64,000 nucleotides of DNA. Source: Psychrosphaera sp. F3M07. Its GTDB lineage: Bacteria > Pseudomonadota > Gammaproteobacteria > Enterobacterales > Alteromonadaceae. This document shows positions 1 to 8,024 of the stretch, in pieces. Positions within the stretch are counted from its first letter, which is position 1. Every line of letters begins with the position of its first letter. The position numbers and the translations under genes are program-made. Below the pieces are notes generated by a model that did not search any database, was not told the DNA's origin, and worked only from the letters and a program-made list of their open reading frames with translations. The DNA is taken from positions 478,163 to 542,162 of the forward strand of contig NZ_JAHKPJ010000021.1 in the NCBI RefSeq assembly GCF_018860345.1, given 5' to 3'.

Positions 1-1213
1 TTTCATAAAGTTGATCACCAGAGAACAGCACTAAATCTGGGTCCATTTTTACTACGTTATTAGCAACAGGCTCATATGGAAATGCATAATCATTTTGACA
101 TGTCAGCGACGCCATACGCATTTTTCGTCCAGAAGGATTAGCCCTAATCATTCCTTCATAAACATCTAGTTTTGTACTGCCATCGACTTGTCCTTCGCCA
201 TAAACAACTCGGTAACGAGTTGATTTCTTTTCATCCCAATTGGCTATTCTAAATGATGCAACCCAAGCATCGGTATCCAGTTCAGCTTTACTGATGACCT
301 GCCAACCCCCATCTTGAAAGGTTTGTAAAATCACTTGTTTAGAGTCTTTTTCACCTAGCGGGCCAGTAAGCACACTCAGGTTCATAACATAACCTTCGTC
401 ACTGCGACTGTTGTTTAAGGTGTACATAGTCCAAAGGATAGGCCCAAACTTTTGCTCAACTTTATTACTGAATGCTGCTCCCTCTATTTGCCAATTTTTA
501 AATTGATAACGGCCACCATCACTACTGGATTGCTGTGGTCCACTTTCAAAAGAAGGGATTTCAAAATTACTCACGACAGCGAGGTTTCCTAGTAACTCTT
601 CGCTGGCAACCAAAGACGCCATACGACCAAGAGATTCACCACTGCTCACCGATTTAATTTCAACATTAAGGGCAACTAACTGTGCTTGTGGGGCACCTGA
701 GATTATAATTTCTAATTCTTCATTAACATTGGGTCTGGATAGCGGTTTACGTTTATCTCCTAGCGCTATTTGATTAGCAATTATCCCTATGTCTAGACCT
801 TGTTGCACAAAACAGTTACTACGATATTCATTTATTTCGCTGCGAATGCCAAATCGGATAGACGCGCCGCCATCTTTAATACCCTGTTCTGCTAATTTTA
901 CACGTACAGACGTTCTGAATGCTTTGGTGGTATCAACCAACTGATGTTGTAATGAGTGCACGCTACGTTGACCACCTGTTGTAATGCACTCTGCAGCACC
1001 ATTGTTTATTCGCCAATCTTCCATTGGATTGGCCCAATATTCACCCCCCAACCAAACTCTGTCGTGGGTATTACTCCAGCTGTCTTTAATTGTATTGTGT
1101 AACACAGGTTTACTGATCATATTTGTGGTTTTTGTTGAACACGCTACGCTTGTTGCTGCTATACCAGCTGCAAATAATTTTAACGCATCGCGTCTAGATA
1201 TTTCGTTTTTCAT
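1..1213 (-). CDS. PhoD-like metallophosphatase, Tat-exported lipoprotein, 3' end cut by window edge
   Basis: Open from an ATG at 1213 to the left edge, so about 404 residues are visible and the C-terminus is missing. The N-terminus reads MKNEISRRDALKLFAAG, a twin-arginine signal, followed by a lipobox-like cysteine (TSVACS). A lectin-like N-terminal domain precedes the start of a calcineurin-type phosphoesterase core, where the metal-binding GDQLYE motif is seen just before the edge. It is a clear paralogue of the gene at 24997-27348: both share the YW-N-DW-NNG block after the signal and the same GDQ-YE motif. The start overlaps the stop of the decayed sulfatase at 1210 by 4 nt, so the two were once translationally coupled. 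The family is PhoD/alkaline phosphatase D-like; the substrate is not known, and a phosphate or sulfate ester on algal glycan is possible. Confidence 0.85.
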   Translation of the reverse strand, partial: MKNEISRRDALKLFAAGIAATSVACSTKTTNMISKPVLHNTIKDSWSNTHDRVWLGGEYWANPMEDWRINNGAAECITTGGQRSVHSLQHQLVDTTKAFRTSVRVKLAEQGIKDGGASIRFGIRSEINEYRSNCFVQQGLDIGIIANQIALGDKRKPLSRPNVNEELEIIISGAPQAQLVALNVEIKSVSSGESLGRMASLVASEELLGNLAVVSNFEIPSFESGPQQSSSDGGRYQFKNWQIEGAAFSNKVEQKFGPILWTMYTLNNSRSDEGYVMNLSVLTGPLGEKDSKQVILQTFQDGGWQVISKAELDTDAWVASFRIANWDEKKSTRYRVVYGEGQVDGSTKLDVYEGMIRANPSGRKMRMASLTCQNDYAFPYEPVANNVVKMDPDLVLFSGDQLYE

Positions 1214-1656
1214 TGTTCATTACCTGTATTTTTTGAGATAAAGAGTTTAATTTTAAAAGCATCACCAAAAGTTAAATCAGAATGATGTTGTGATTTAGGT
1301 CTTAAATAATTCCGGTTATTTATTTTGCCGTCCATAAACGAGAACCTTGTATTTTCGTAAACTGAATGAGCGTAAGTCCTATCTACCATCATTCCCTTCT
1401 GGACTAAGTTCTCAATACTCGGCATTGAAAATACTTTATATTTGAATTCACCATCATAGGAATGTAACCGATTTGCGCCATAGGCTGTTATGCCATAGTG
1501 ATTGAGATCATCGATCAAAATTAACACCACATTTGTTTTAGAAACCCTTTCAAAAAGAATTGACGATATGTCCCTTGTATTTGTTTCTATGCTATTACAC
1601 GCCAACAAACTCAATGATGTTAGTGACAATAAAGCTCAGCGAATCGATTCAAACAT
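1210..1656 (-). pseudogene. Decayed S1-family sulfatase remnant (nonsense codon, lost catalytic Cys, truncated)
   Basis: An ATG at 1656 begins a lipoprotein-like leader (MFESIR, stop, ALLSLTSLSLLACNS), interrupted by an in-frame TGA at 1636-1638. A TTG at 1629 could restart translation. What follows is the N-terminal part of a type I sulfatase: NVVLILIDDLN holds the paired metal-binding aspartates, and the later TRFSFMDGKINNRNYL corresponds to the segment after the sulfatase signature. The signature C-x-P-S/T-R has become Y-E-N-T-R, so the cysteine converted to formylglycine is a tyrosine. The frame ends after about 145 codons where the family needs 450-550. The lost Cys, the nonsense codon and the missing C-terminus all indicate a dead gene. 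Confidence 0.75.
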
Positions 1657-1723
1657 TTATGAATTTCAGTATTTATATAAAGAACATAACAATATAAAAA
1701 TATACAACTTAGTCAACTGTTTT

Positions 1724-1733
1724 TTGTTGACAA
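1724..1733. promoter_or_regulatory. Variant copy of the locus operator (TTGTTGACAA)
   Basis: One mismatch from TTGTTAACAA. It lies 68 bp upstream of the decayed sulfatase ATG, where an operator for the leftward sulfatase/PhoD-like transcript is expected. It may also overlap a -35 box, since TTGACA is contained within it. Confidence 0.45.
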
Positions 1734-1823
1734 TATTAATATTGTAGGCGCTGAGCCCCTTAGGCATTTGTAATAACAAATTTAGCTTTATTTCAAACAT
1801 CACCGATTATTGTTTATTATAAA

Positions 1824-1833
1824 TTGTTAACAA
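1824..1833. promoter_or_regulatory. Palindromic operator TTGTTAACAA upstream of GH16
   Basis: Perfect 10-bp palindrome 67 bp upstream of the GH16 start. Its TTGTTA half could act as a -35 with TAATAT at 1848-1853 as -10 (18-bp spacer), which would let a bound repressor block the promoter. One of nine perfect copies in the window. Confidence 0.65.
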
Positions 1834-1899
1834 ATTGTATTTTTGTTTAATATTCTGGTAACTTCAGTACCTCAATATCAACTGAAAGCTTATAAAAAT

Positions 1900-3168
1900 A
1901 TGAACACACTAAACCTAAAAAAATTTTCAATTATATTGTCTATGATCAGTTCATCTCTGATTTTAGGCTGTAACTCAAATAATGACGAAAACACGTCTGT
2001 AAATACAGTACCGAGCGCACAAAATGATACGTTAACCGTCGATGAAAATAGTCAAACAGGCTCGGCAAACCAAATTGCCGTATCAAATAACGACGATATT
2101 GGTGCTAACGGTAGCGACGGAGATGATTACAGTGTTACTCATTATCCCGTTTACGGTGATGTAACTGAAATTTCTGATGGCGTATTTCAATATATTCCCT
2201 ATGAAAATTTCACAGGAAACGACTCATTCACTTATGCGCTGACCGATGCTGATGGGGACGAAGTAACAGCGACTGTATCAATTACAGTAAACGAAATAGA
2301 AAACCAGCTTACCGTAGATCTATTTAACAACATGGACCCTAGTTTACCGTCTTTTGTATCTATTTCAGATACCACGCCAACAGGAAAGTCTTGGGTTAAA
2401 CTCGAGTCTATGTCAGACGAATTTGAATCTTGGGATAATTCGAAATGGTTCAAATCATCGTGGAACTATGGCGTCCCGGTTTTTATGTCCACAACAGACG
2501 AAAACTCAGGTGTTACCGACGGGAAGTTATGGCTTAAAGCAACATTAAATGAAAGCAACCCTGAAGGGCGTTGGTTCCAAACTGCTCGAGTTCACAGTAA
2601 AGCCGAAACCAAATACCCTATGTATACCGAGGCGAGAATAAAAACCTCCCATCTATCAGCCTATACAACATTTTGGTTAAACAATGGAGACAGCGACAAC
2701 AGAGATGAAATCGACATTATAGAAAATAACTCAAACCCTTCATGTGGATGTAAACCTGAATACCCTAATCAAATGAACTCTCAGTATTTCCAAGCAGATT
2801 CAAACAAAGACCCTCAAACCGTTCGTGAACATGGTAACTTTTTGCGTTCAGGTCTGTCGGATGTCAATCCGCTAAAAAATGTGGGTTGGAATGAGGATTA
2901 CCATATTTATGGTGTGTGGTGGCAAGATGCCAACAACCTGCAGTTTTATTTAAATGGCGAACCAGCAGGAAAAGTCAAAGTCGGTGAGCATTTAGATGGC
3001 CAAATGTACGATCGTGAATTTACCAGAGATTTAGAAATAATATTTGATCTTTGGACTAGTGAAGCGAGTTGGGTGGGCGGTCTTCCTAAAAAGTCCGAAC
3101 TCTCAAACAATGACGTAAATACGGCATATATTGATTGGGTGAGAACTTGGAAGTTAGAAGATCAATAA
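1900..3168 (+). CDS. GH16 endo-galactanase (agarase/porphyranase type), lipoprotein
   Basis: Secreted endo-hydrolase expected to cut beta-linked galactan chains outside the cell. I chose ATG 1900, which gives MNTLNLKKFS, a hydrophobic stretch and a lipobox (LILGCNS); the upstream non-ATG extension lacks a ribosome site and signal logic. Residues about 30-130 form a cadherin/Ig-like spacer (DNDSFTYALTDADGDE-type sequence), and about 150-422 the GH16 jelly roll. The catalytic E-x-D-x-x-E is EIDIIE, with E270 as nucleophile, D272, and E275 as acid/base. Tryptophan-rich substrate-cleft segments (SSWNYG, GVWWQD) follow. Transcribed alone behind the operator at 1824 and closed by the hairpin at 3207. 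Agarase versus porphyranase cannot be settled by eye; the neighbours favour a porphyran/agar hybrid substrate. Confidence 0.85.
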   Translation: MNTLNLKKFSIILSMISSSLILGCNSNNDENTSVNTVPSAQNDTLTVDENSQTGSANQIAVSNNDDIGANGSDGDDYSVTHYPVYGDVTEISDGVFQYIPYENFTGNDSFTYALTDADGDEVTATVSITVNEIENQLTVDLFNNMDPSLPSFVSISDTTPTGKSWVKLESMSDEFESWDNSKWFKSSWNYGVPVFMSTTDENSGVTDGKLWLKATLNESNPEGRWFQTARVHSKAETKYPMYTEARIKTSHLSAYTTFWLNNGDSDNRDEIDIIENNSNPSCGCKPEYPNQMNSQYFQADSNKDPQTVREHGNFLRSGLSDVNPLKNVGWNEDYHIYGVWWQDANNLQFYLNGEPAGKVKVGEHLDGQMYDREFTRDLEIIFDLWTSEASWVGGLPKKSELSNNDVNTAYIDWVRTWKLEDQ

Positions 3169-3206
3169 CACAATAATTTAGTAAATGAGATAACTAACGA
3201 GCAAAT

Positions 3207-3238
3207 AAAAAAGCTCAGAATTAAAATTCTGAGCTTTT
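3207..3238. terminator. Bidirectional hairpin terminator after GH16
   Basis: Inverted repeat AGCTCAGAATT/AATTCTGAGCT flanked by an A run on the left and TTTT on the right, 39 bp after the GH16 stop. Confidence 0.75.
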
Positions 3239-3512
3239 CTTCCTTTCCATTCGCTGATCAACTTCGGCATTAATTTCAGTGTAAAACTGACGTAGTAGTG
3301 TTCCAGTGGCCGATAACTACTTTGTGCTTAGATTTTCGCTTAATATGTTCAAAAGCTTAATGTATCAATGGGTAAATATTTGGCTTGTAACGTCACTGTG
3401 TTGACAATAAGTCAGGTACCCCTGTTCAGCCAGTTATCTCGTTATTAACCCAACGACTAACCAACCCCTAACGGCAACCCTTTCAACTAAATAATTACCC
3501 ATTAAATAAATA
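3239..3512. other. Gene-free stretch, nothing recognised
   Basis: No open frame with start and ribosome site on either strand. The minus strand holds a short coding-like run around 3250-3300 (reading ...TEINAEVDQRMERKK), too short to assign; it may be a worn gene fragment. Confidence 0.4.
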
Positions 3513-3723
3513 TTATTTCCTATCGGCAATTGAAGGAATGAGCTCTTGTGGTATATCGAGCACCTTATCATCCGCACCTTTAGCAAAATTACTTATGTAC
3601 GTATCGTTTTGTTTATTCCAATCCACTTCAATTCTTTGATCTCCCAAAAAAAATGTTTTGCGTTTTATTTCTCAAAATAGTGGTAACCGGATTGTAAGTA
3701 GCCTCAAACACAACCTGATTTCC
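3513..3723 (-). pseudogene. C-terminal remnant of an unidentified protein, frameshifted at a T8 run
   Basis: On the minus strand two consecutive frames join into one sensible peptide if one T is removed from a run of eight (minus strand, around 3650): QVVFEATYNPVTTILRNK, then NIFLGDQRIEVDWNKQ, ending ...IPSIADRK at a TAA (3513-3515). An in-frame TAG at 3724-3726 marks the upstream break. It lies just 3' of the DUF5060 gene on the same strand, so it may be the tail of a former last gene of that operon. The family is not recognised. Confidence 0.45.
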
Positions 3724-3736
3724 CTATTGACTTACA

Positions 3737-5593
3737 TTACTGCTGGATTTTACGAACCAAAATCACCCAGTCTTTATCTGGATTGTTTGGTGCAGCGCCT
3801 AAATCTTTTTGATGTCGAACCCAAAAGTGTTTAAATGGCTTGTTTTGTAACAATTGAGTTACTGAGCCTTGTTTTAATTCACCACCGTTTCTTGGGTCAT
3901 ACCATGACACACTATAATTCGCAGGCTCCCCAGGTAATTTAAGCGAAACACCTGCTGATGCATCTTTGGTGTAAACAACATAAAACTCATTATCTTTGGC
4001 TAACACCCAAGCGTTTGTAGCCCAATCATCTTTGTTGACGGCATTAGGTAAATCTAAATTGGTGATGTTAAAAAAGTCGATAGCGTGTTTGGCTTGCGAC
4101 CAAAAGTTATCTCTGGTTCGCCAATCTTGCGCGGTTAAATCCGAGTGTTTATTTTTATAACCAAAGTACCATTCAGTGCCCCACGCGCCTGCGGTTAATG
4201 CGCCCCATAAACCATTTGAACGCGCATCAAAATGTTCAGGGTTTAGTGCATCAGAACGCAAAGCGTATTCAGCGTCACCGGGCTCATCTACTGCGATAGC
4301 CAATGGTCGGCCATTATTAACAGGCCAATCTCTGAGACGTTTAACCGCACCATGAATTTGTGAAAAATCGGGTGAGGAAGTTTGCACTGAAGCGCCTGTA
4401 TATTGGCTGTTGTTGGCTGCTATATCATGAAAGTATTGACCATTGTGTATGACTCTGTGGTGTTGATACGGATCGGTTTGTTTAAAGTACTCAGCCATTG
4501 CCAACCGCTGGATGGTGGTTTGTGGTGGTGTTGGCGGATTAGGATGCCATTCACCATTTTCTTCTCCTAAATTCCAGTTAAGCGCTAAGTGATGCCCAAA
4601 GCGCGCTATTAGTTCGCGGTAATAAAGCTTACGTTCAAGTCCCAATCCACCATTGTCTAATAGACCCTGATTTTCCACTTCTTGTGTCTTAAAGTGTAAA
4701 AACAGACCTAAAGATTGAGCATGTTCAAACACCATTTCCCACTGCGCCAATTTCGACACATCAAAGCGTAAAAAATCTTTATTATCGACATAAGGAAATA
4801 CATTTTGATCGTCGCCAACAATATTAAGCGTTAAGAATGAAATCGAGTTCATGCCTTTACTGGCAATATAATTCAGTGCGCCGATCAGCCCTTTGCCTTT
4901 TTCAGATTTGAACGTAGGGTCCCCCTTTTGCCAGTCTCGAACATGAGGTTGCCAGGTTTTGACTAAATTATCTTTAAACCCATCGTTTTTAAATCCGCCA
5001 TCAAAATCAGCGTACGACAGCAAATTTTCAGGAGAGTCAGGTCCTGCTTTTATAAAATATCCACCTTGATCCGCAAACCTTAAATAGGGCTTATTAACAT
5101 ATTGTAGACGGCCGTATGCTCTAAAATCTGGACCTCGTTTGTCCGTGGCATTTACTTCAAATGAGCCAGATTGCCCATCCATAAAACCAGCACTCAATCC
5201 TGTTTTATTGGTTTTCGCAACGGCAACATAATTACCTTTTATAAAACTCGCCTTCCAATTCCATAGGCCTATTTCATCTGGACTGAAGTGCACACGCCAC
5301 TTATTGCCTGAATCAGCACTGGTATTTTCCGCATTCCCATCTGCGGCAAAATACCCGGGAACGAGGTAAGTAGCTTTGGCCTTTGAATGGGTAAACAATA
5401 CGTTCAATTTATAGTTAATGAACGGATTGAAGTTATCCTGTTCCGATACATTTGGCCCAGCAAATTCAAGAGTGATCTTGTGCCATTTTTTCAGCTCACC
5501 TTGAACTGAAACTGGGACTTGAGCTATAGAACAAAAAGAAAATAACGCTAATAAACCATACAATCTCATCGATAGTGTCATGTTGCGAAACAT
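3737..5593 (-). CDS. DUF5060 / TIM-barrel glycoside hydrolase-like secreted protein
   Basis: A 618-residue exported protein: signal peptide (LYGLLALFSFCSIAQ), an N-terminal DUF5060 beta-sandwich (about 30-150), a TIM-barrel of the DUF4038/apiosidase type (about 155-530), and a C-terminal beta domain like the putative collagen-binding domain (about 540-618, with SWYDPRNGG). Candidate catalytic acids are the glutamates of NLGEEN (about residues 344-345) and the acidic AVDEPGD segment later in the barrel. Start 5593 has AAAGGCG upstream at good spacing. It is the last intact gene of the leftward SapC-receptor-cytochrome-dehydrogenase-ThuA operon, 31 bp after thuA-like. Related proteins are common in algal and plant glycan loci, but the substrate here is unknown. 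Confidence 0.75.
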   Translation of the reverse strand: MFRNMTLSMRLYGLLALFSFCSIAQVPVSVQGELKKWHKITLEFAGPNVSEQDNFNPFINYKLNVLFTHSKAKATYLVPGYFAADGNAENTSADSGNKWRVHFSPDEIGLWNWKASFIKGNYVAVAKTNKTGLSAGFMDGQSGSFEVNATDKRGPDFRAYGRLQYVNKPYLRFADQGGYFIKAGPDSPENLLSYADFDGGFKNDGFKDNLVKTWQPHVRDWQKGDPTFKSEKGKGLIGALNYIASKGMNSISFLTLNIVGDDQNVFPYVDNKDFLRFDVSKLAQWEMVFEHAQSLGLFLHFKTQEVENQGLLDNGGLGLERKLYYRELIARFGHHLALNWNLGEENGEWHPNPPTPPQTTIQRLAMAEYFKQTDPYQHHRVIHNGQYFHDIAANNSQYTGASVQTSSPDFSQIHGAVKRLRDWPVNNGRPLAIAVDEPGDAEYALRSDALNPEHFDARSNGLWGALTAGAWGTEWYFGYKNKHSDLTAQDWRTRDNFWSQAKHAIDFFNITNLDLPNAVNKDDWATNAWVLAKDNEFYVVYTKDASAGVSLKLPGEPANYSVSWYDPRNGGELKQGSVTQLLQNKPFKHFWVRHQKDLGAAPNNPDKDWVILVRKIQQ

Positions 5594-5624
5594 AGAAAAC
5601 GCCTTTAACTTAGTTATTCAAGCT

Positions 5625-6527
5625 TTACTCTAAACCTGCTGCCCAGCGAGTGCCTTTTGCCAGTATCGACATAAAGATTGTGTCTTGGAATGCCGTCGAA
5701 TCATGTCCAAGGGGCGTATGAAATACTCGGCCCTTATGGTATTTAATGGTCATAAAGACGGGTTCATTCCGTCCAAAACCATTAAATTTTTTATCGTCGT
5801 AAGCCGTGGCTAATATGGTTAAATTTTCCGCAGGACCGCGCAACCGGTTATATAACTCGTCTTTACTGTGACGCCAACTAGTTGGTAAATCTTGCATAAT
5901 TGGGTGGTTTTTGTTTCTCACTTGAATATCAAACTCATGTTGATGCCCATGACCTCCGCCATTCCCCGGTGTCATATCCCTTCGTAATTCACCAGCGTCG
6001 TCGAAATAGAGGTAAGGGCCATCTTTCTCAGTACGACCACCCCAACCACCTAACCCAATCATTTTGTTATATTCAACCCATTGTGGAAACGAATTGTTGG
6101 CCGCGTGAACAGTGACAAAACCACCGCCATTTTTCATATATTGCTCAAACGCTAATTGTGTTGATTCTGGCCAAGGCGCTGCTTGCCAACCAAAATTGGA
6201 AATCACAACATCATAGTTTAAAAATGTAGGACTGAATGTGGGATCATGTTTCGGTTGTTTAGAAGCTTGATGTTTTCTGCCATCTTGAGCTGGAAATTGG
6301 GTTATTAAGTCTTTTCCCATCCAAGTGAATTGGGTGCGATAAATATCAACCTCGAACTGCCCAATGCCCTCCAAGTAACCTTTCATCATCTGGGTTGTTT
6401 TTGGCCAGATAGCATGGTTATTTTGGCCATCAATAATCAGTACCTTTAGCTTAGGTTCAGCTTTATTAATCACCGAGCAACTAAGCAAAAAATAACATAA
6501 AGCTAAAGACATTAATTTCAGTTTCAT
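5625..6527 (-). CDS. ThuA-like domain protein, secreted
   Basis: About 300 residues: a lipoprotein-type signal (LALCYFLLSCSV) then one ThuA domain with a class-I glutamine amidotransferase-like fold. Visible features are the VLIIDGQNNH opening strand, DVVISNFGW, the glycine-rich GGGFVTVHAANN nucleophile-elbow region, and GHGHQHEFDIQV. The usual amidotransferase cysteine is replaced in the elbow, as in other ThuA proteins. ThuA members take part in trehalose/3-keto-sugar metabolism, but their chemistry is poorly defined. A GTG at 6530 and ATG at 6527 are both possible; it begins 8 bp after the dehydrogenase stop, so it is clearly in the same operon. I infer a periplasmic role on an oxidised sugar made by its neighbours. 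Confidence 0.8.
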   Translation of the reverse strand: MKLKLMSLALCYFLLSCSVINKAEPKLKVLIIDGQNNHAIWPKTTQMMKGYLEGIGQFEVDIYRTQFTWMGKDLITQFPAQDGRKHQASKQPKHDPTFSPTFLNYDVVISNFGWQAAPWPESTQLAFEQYMKNGGGFVTVHAANNSFPQWVEYNKMIGLGGWGGRTEKDGPYLYFDDAGELRRDMTPGNGGGHGHQHEFDIQVRNKNHPIMQDLPTSWRHSKDELYNRLRGPAENLTILATAYDDKKFNGFGRNEPVFMTIKYHKGRVFHTPLGHDSTAFQDTIFMSILAKGTRWAAGLE

Positions 6528-6535
6528 CACGGCTT

Positions 6536-7999
6536 TTACTCACGTAACTTATTCAAGGTGTAATACACTTTTTCCACACTCACAGAGCGTCCTTTGACGT
6601 CTCTTAAACCGGGAAAATCAATTTGTATTACTCTGTCGCTTGCCAAAGGCATCTGAACATAGATTGTTTTGTGGTCTTCAGACAAGGTAACCTTATTAAT
6701 CGTTAAAGGGGTTAAGTCCACCTTAGGGGAACCATAGTTACTTGAATAATGGTAATGCCAAGATTGGGCGCTGAAACTATTAGCGGTAACAGATTCAGGG
6801 TTTAATGCTTCAGTAAAGCTGAGTTTGAATCCGCTTTTGGTCAGTTTTATGTCTAATAATTCGAATGGATTGGTTCCGTCCCATACCACTTTTTCCAAAC
6901 CAAATGGTTTGCCACCTTGAGCGCCCCAACCTCGTGCAGTTTGTCCTATCCATAACTGACCATGAATATCAAACTCAGCCCTTATATTGCCACTTTGAAA
7001 TTTGTTCATGAAGTTAATAACAGCACCTTGATATTGGCCGTTCACTTCATCTAATAAGACTCGAAATACATTTGATTGAGTTTGATCACCTATAAATATT
7101 TGCCCCTCAAACGGGCCAAATTTACCTTTAGTGGTGTTCCACTCTGGATTACCTGGTGAATTGGCGACTTCAACATGAGGGATCCAAACCACTGGCTTTT
7201 CACTCATAGCGCTTAGTGTATCTAACGATAATGCTTTTACACTCTCTTGAGTAAATCCGTCGATTTCAATTAACGATACAGGGTGACCATAAAACTTATC
7301 TTGTTTTAATAAATGCATTTTAGAGGTTGGTACCCAATCCCCTTGATTATCGGTAAAAAATATTTCTCCTTTTGGGCTTGAACCTAAACCCGCAGGTGAA
7401 CGTAACCCATAGGCAAATGGGGAGTAAGTTCCTTGAGTGTCTACTTTAAACGCAAAACCTCGATAACCACCTGCGGTACCCATGGCCCCCATGGTAAAGG
7501 CATCAGGATTATTATGACTTAAGTTTAACGTGCCATATAAATTCCCTTGTTTATCTTTAACTGGCCCAAAGGTAAATTCATGATAGTTATCGTGAAACGT
7601 CCATTGGTTCGCAACTGGTATATAACTGTCCGCAAGTCCATCCTTATTGTTGTCAATTAAGCGAGTTAGCTCTGGTTTTTGTGCAACTAAAATCGAACCA
7701 TCTTCATCCACTAATAACCCGGTAGGTTCATGTAAACCTTCCGCAAATTTAGACCAACTATTATTTTTTAAATACCACACTTCACCTAAACGTGTTGCCA
7801 CCCAAATAACGCCATATTTATCACTATCTAAGCCGGTAACATGAAATCGTACGTCTTTAGGTGTCTCAACCGTAACAATTTTATAACCCTCTGGTTTGTA
7901 TTCATGTTTTGGTGCTTGTGCGGATGACGCGAGGAACGAACAAACCAGTAACATAGTTGCGATACTTAGCGTTAACCTATTAAATTTGTATATTTTCAT
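6536..7999 (-). CDS. Periplasmic beta-propeller dehydrogenase (glucose/sorbosone dehydrogenase-like)
   Basis: About 487 residues: signal peptide (ATMLLVCSFLASSAQA) and a six-bladed propeller resembling sorbosone/membrane-bound dehydrogenases (DUF7133-like). Blade signatures include VIWVATRLGEVWYL, GLLVDEDGSILVAQ, YGLRSPAGLGSSPKGEIFFTDN and GQLWIGQTARGWGAQG. A C-terminal beta domain (about 400-487, LSFTEALNPESV) follows. I chose ATG 7999 because AAAGAG lies 8 bp upstream and it gives a clean signal; the longer frame start at 8059 overlaps the cytochrome gene. In many relatives a haem c domain is fused to the C-terminus; here it is encoded separately just upstream, which suggests electrons go to that cytochrome. 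The cofactor (PQQ or other) and the sugar are unknown. Confidence 0.72.
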   Translation of the reverse strand: MKIYKFNRLTLSIATMLLVCSFLASSAQAPKHEYKPEGYKIVTVETPKDVRFHVTGLDSDKYGVIWVATRLGEVWYLKNNSWSKFAEGLHEPTGLLVDEDGSILVAQKPELTRLIDNNKDGLADSYIPVANQWTFHDNYHEFTFGPVKDKQGNLYGTLNLSHNNPDAFTMGAMGTAGGYRGFAFKVDTQGTYSPFAYGLRSPAGLGSSPKGEIFFTDNQGDWVPTSKMHLLKQDKFYGHPVSLIEIDGFTQESVKALSLDTLSAMSEKPVVWIPHVEVANSPGNPEWNTTKGKFGPFEGQIFIGDQTQSNVFRVLLDEVNGQYQGAVINFMNKFQSGNIRAEFDIHGQLWIGQTARGWGAQGGKPFGLEKVVWDGTNPFELLDIKLTKSGFKLSFTEALNPESVTANSFSAQSWHYHYSSNYGSPKVDLTPLTINKVTLSEDHKTIYVQMPLASDRVIQIDFPGLRDVKGRSVSVEKVYYTLNKLRE

Positions 8000-8024
8000 T
8001 GTATTTATCTCTTTGAATTCATTT

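Noticed and set aside
984..1241. Plus-strand open frame across the PhoD-like gene
   Set aside because: It is opposite a continuous, motif-bearing minus-strand gene and has no family features or ribosome site.
3250..3300. Short coding-like run on the minus strand (TEINAEVDQRMERKK)
   Set aside because: Too short, overlaps the terminator edge, and no family could be named.
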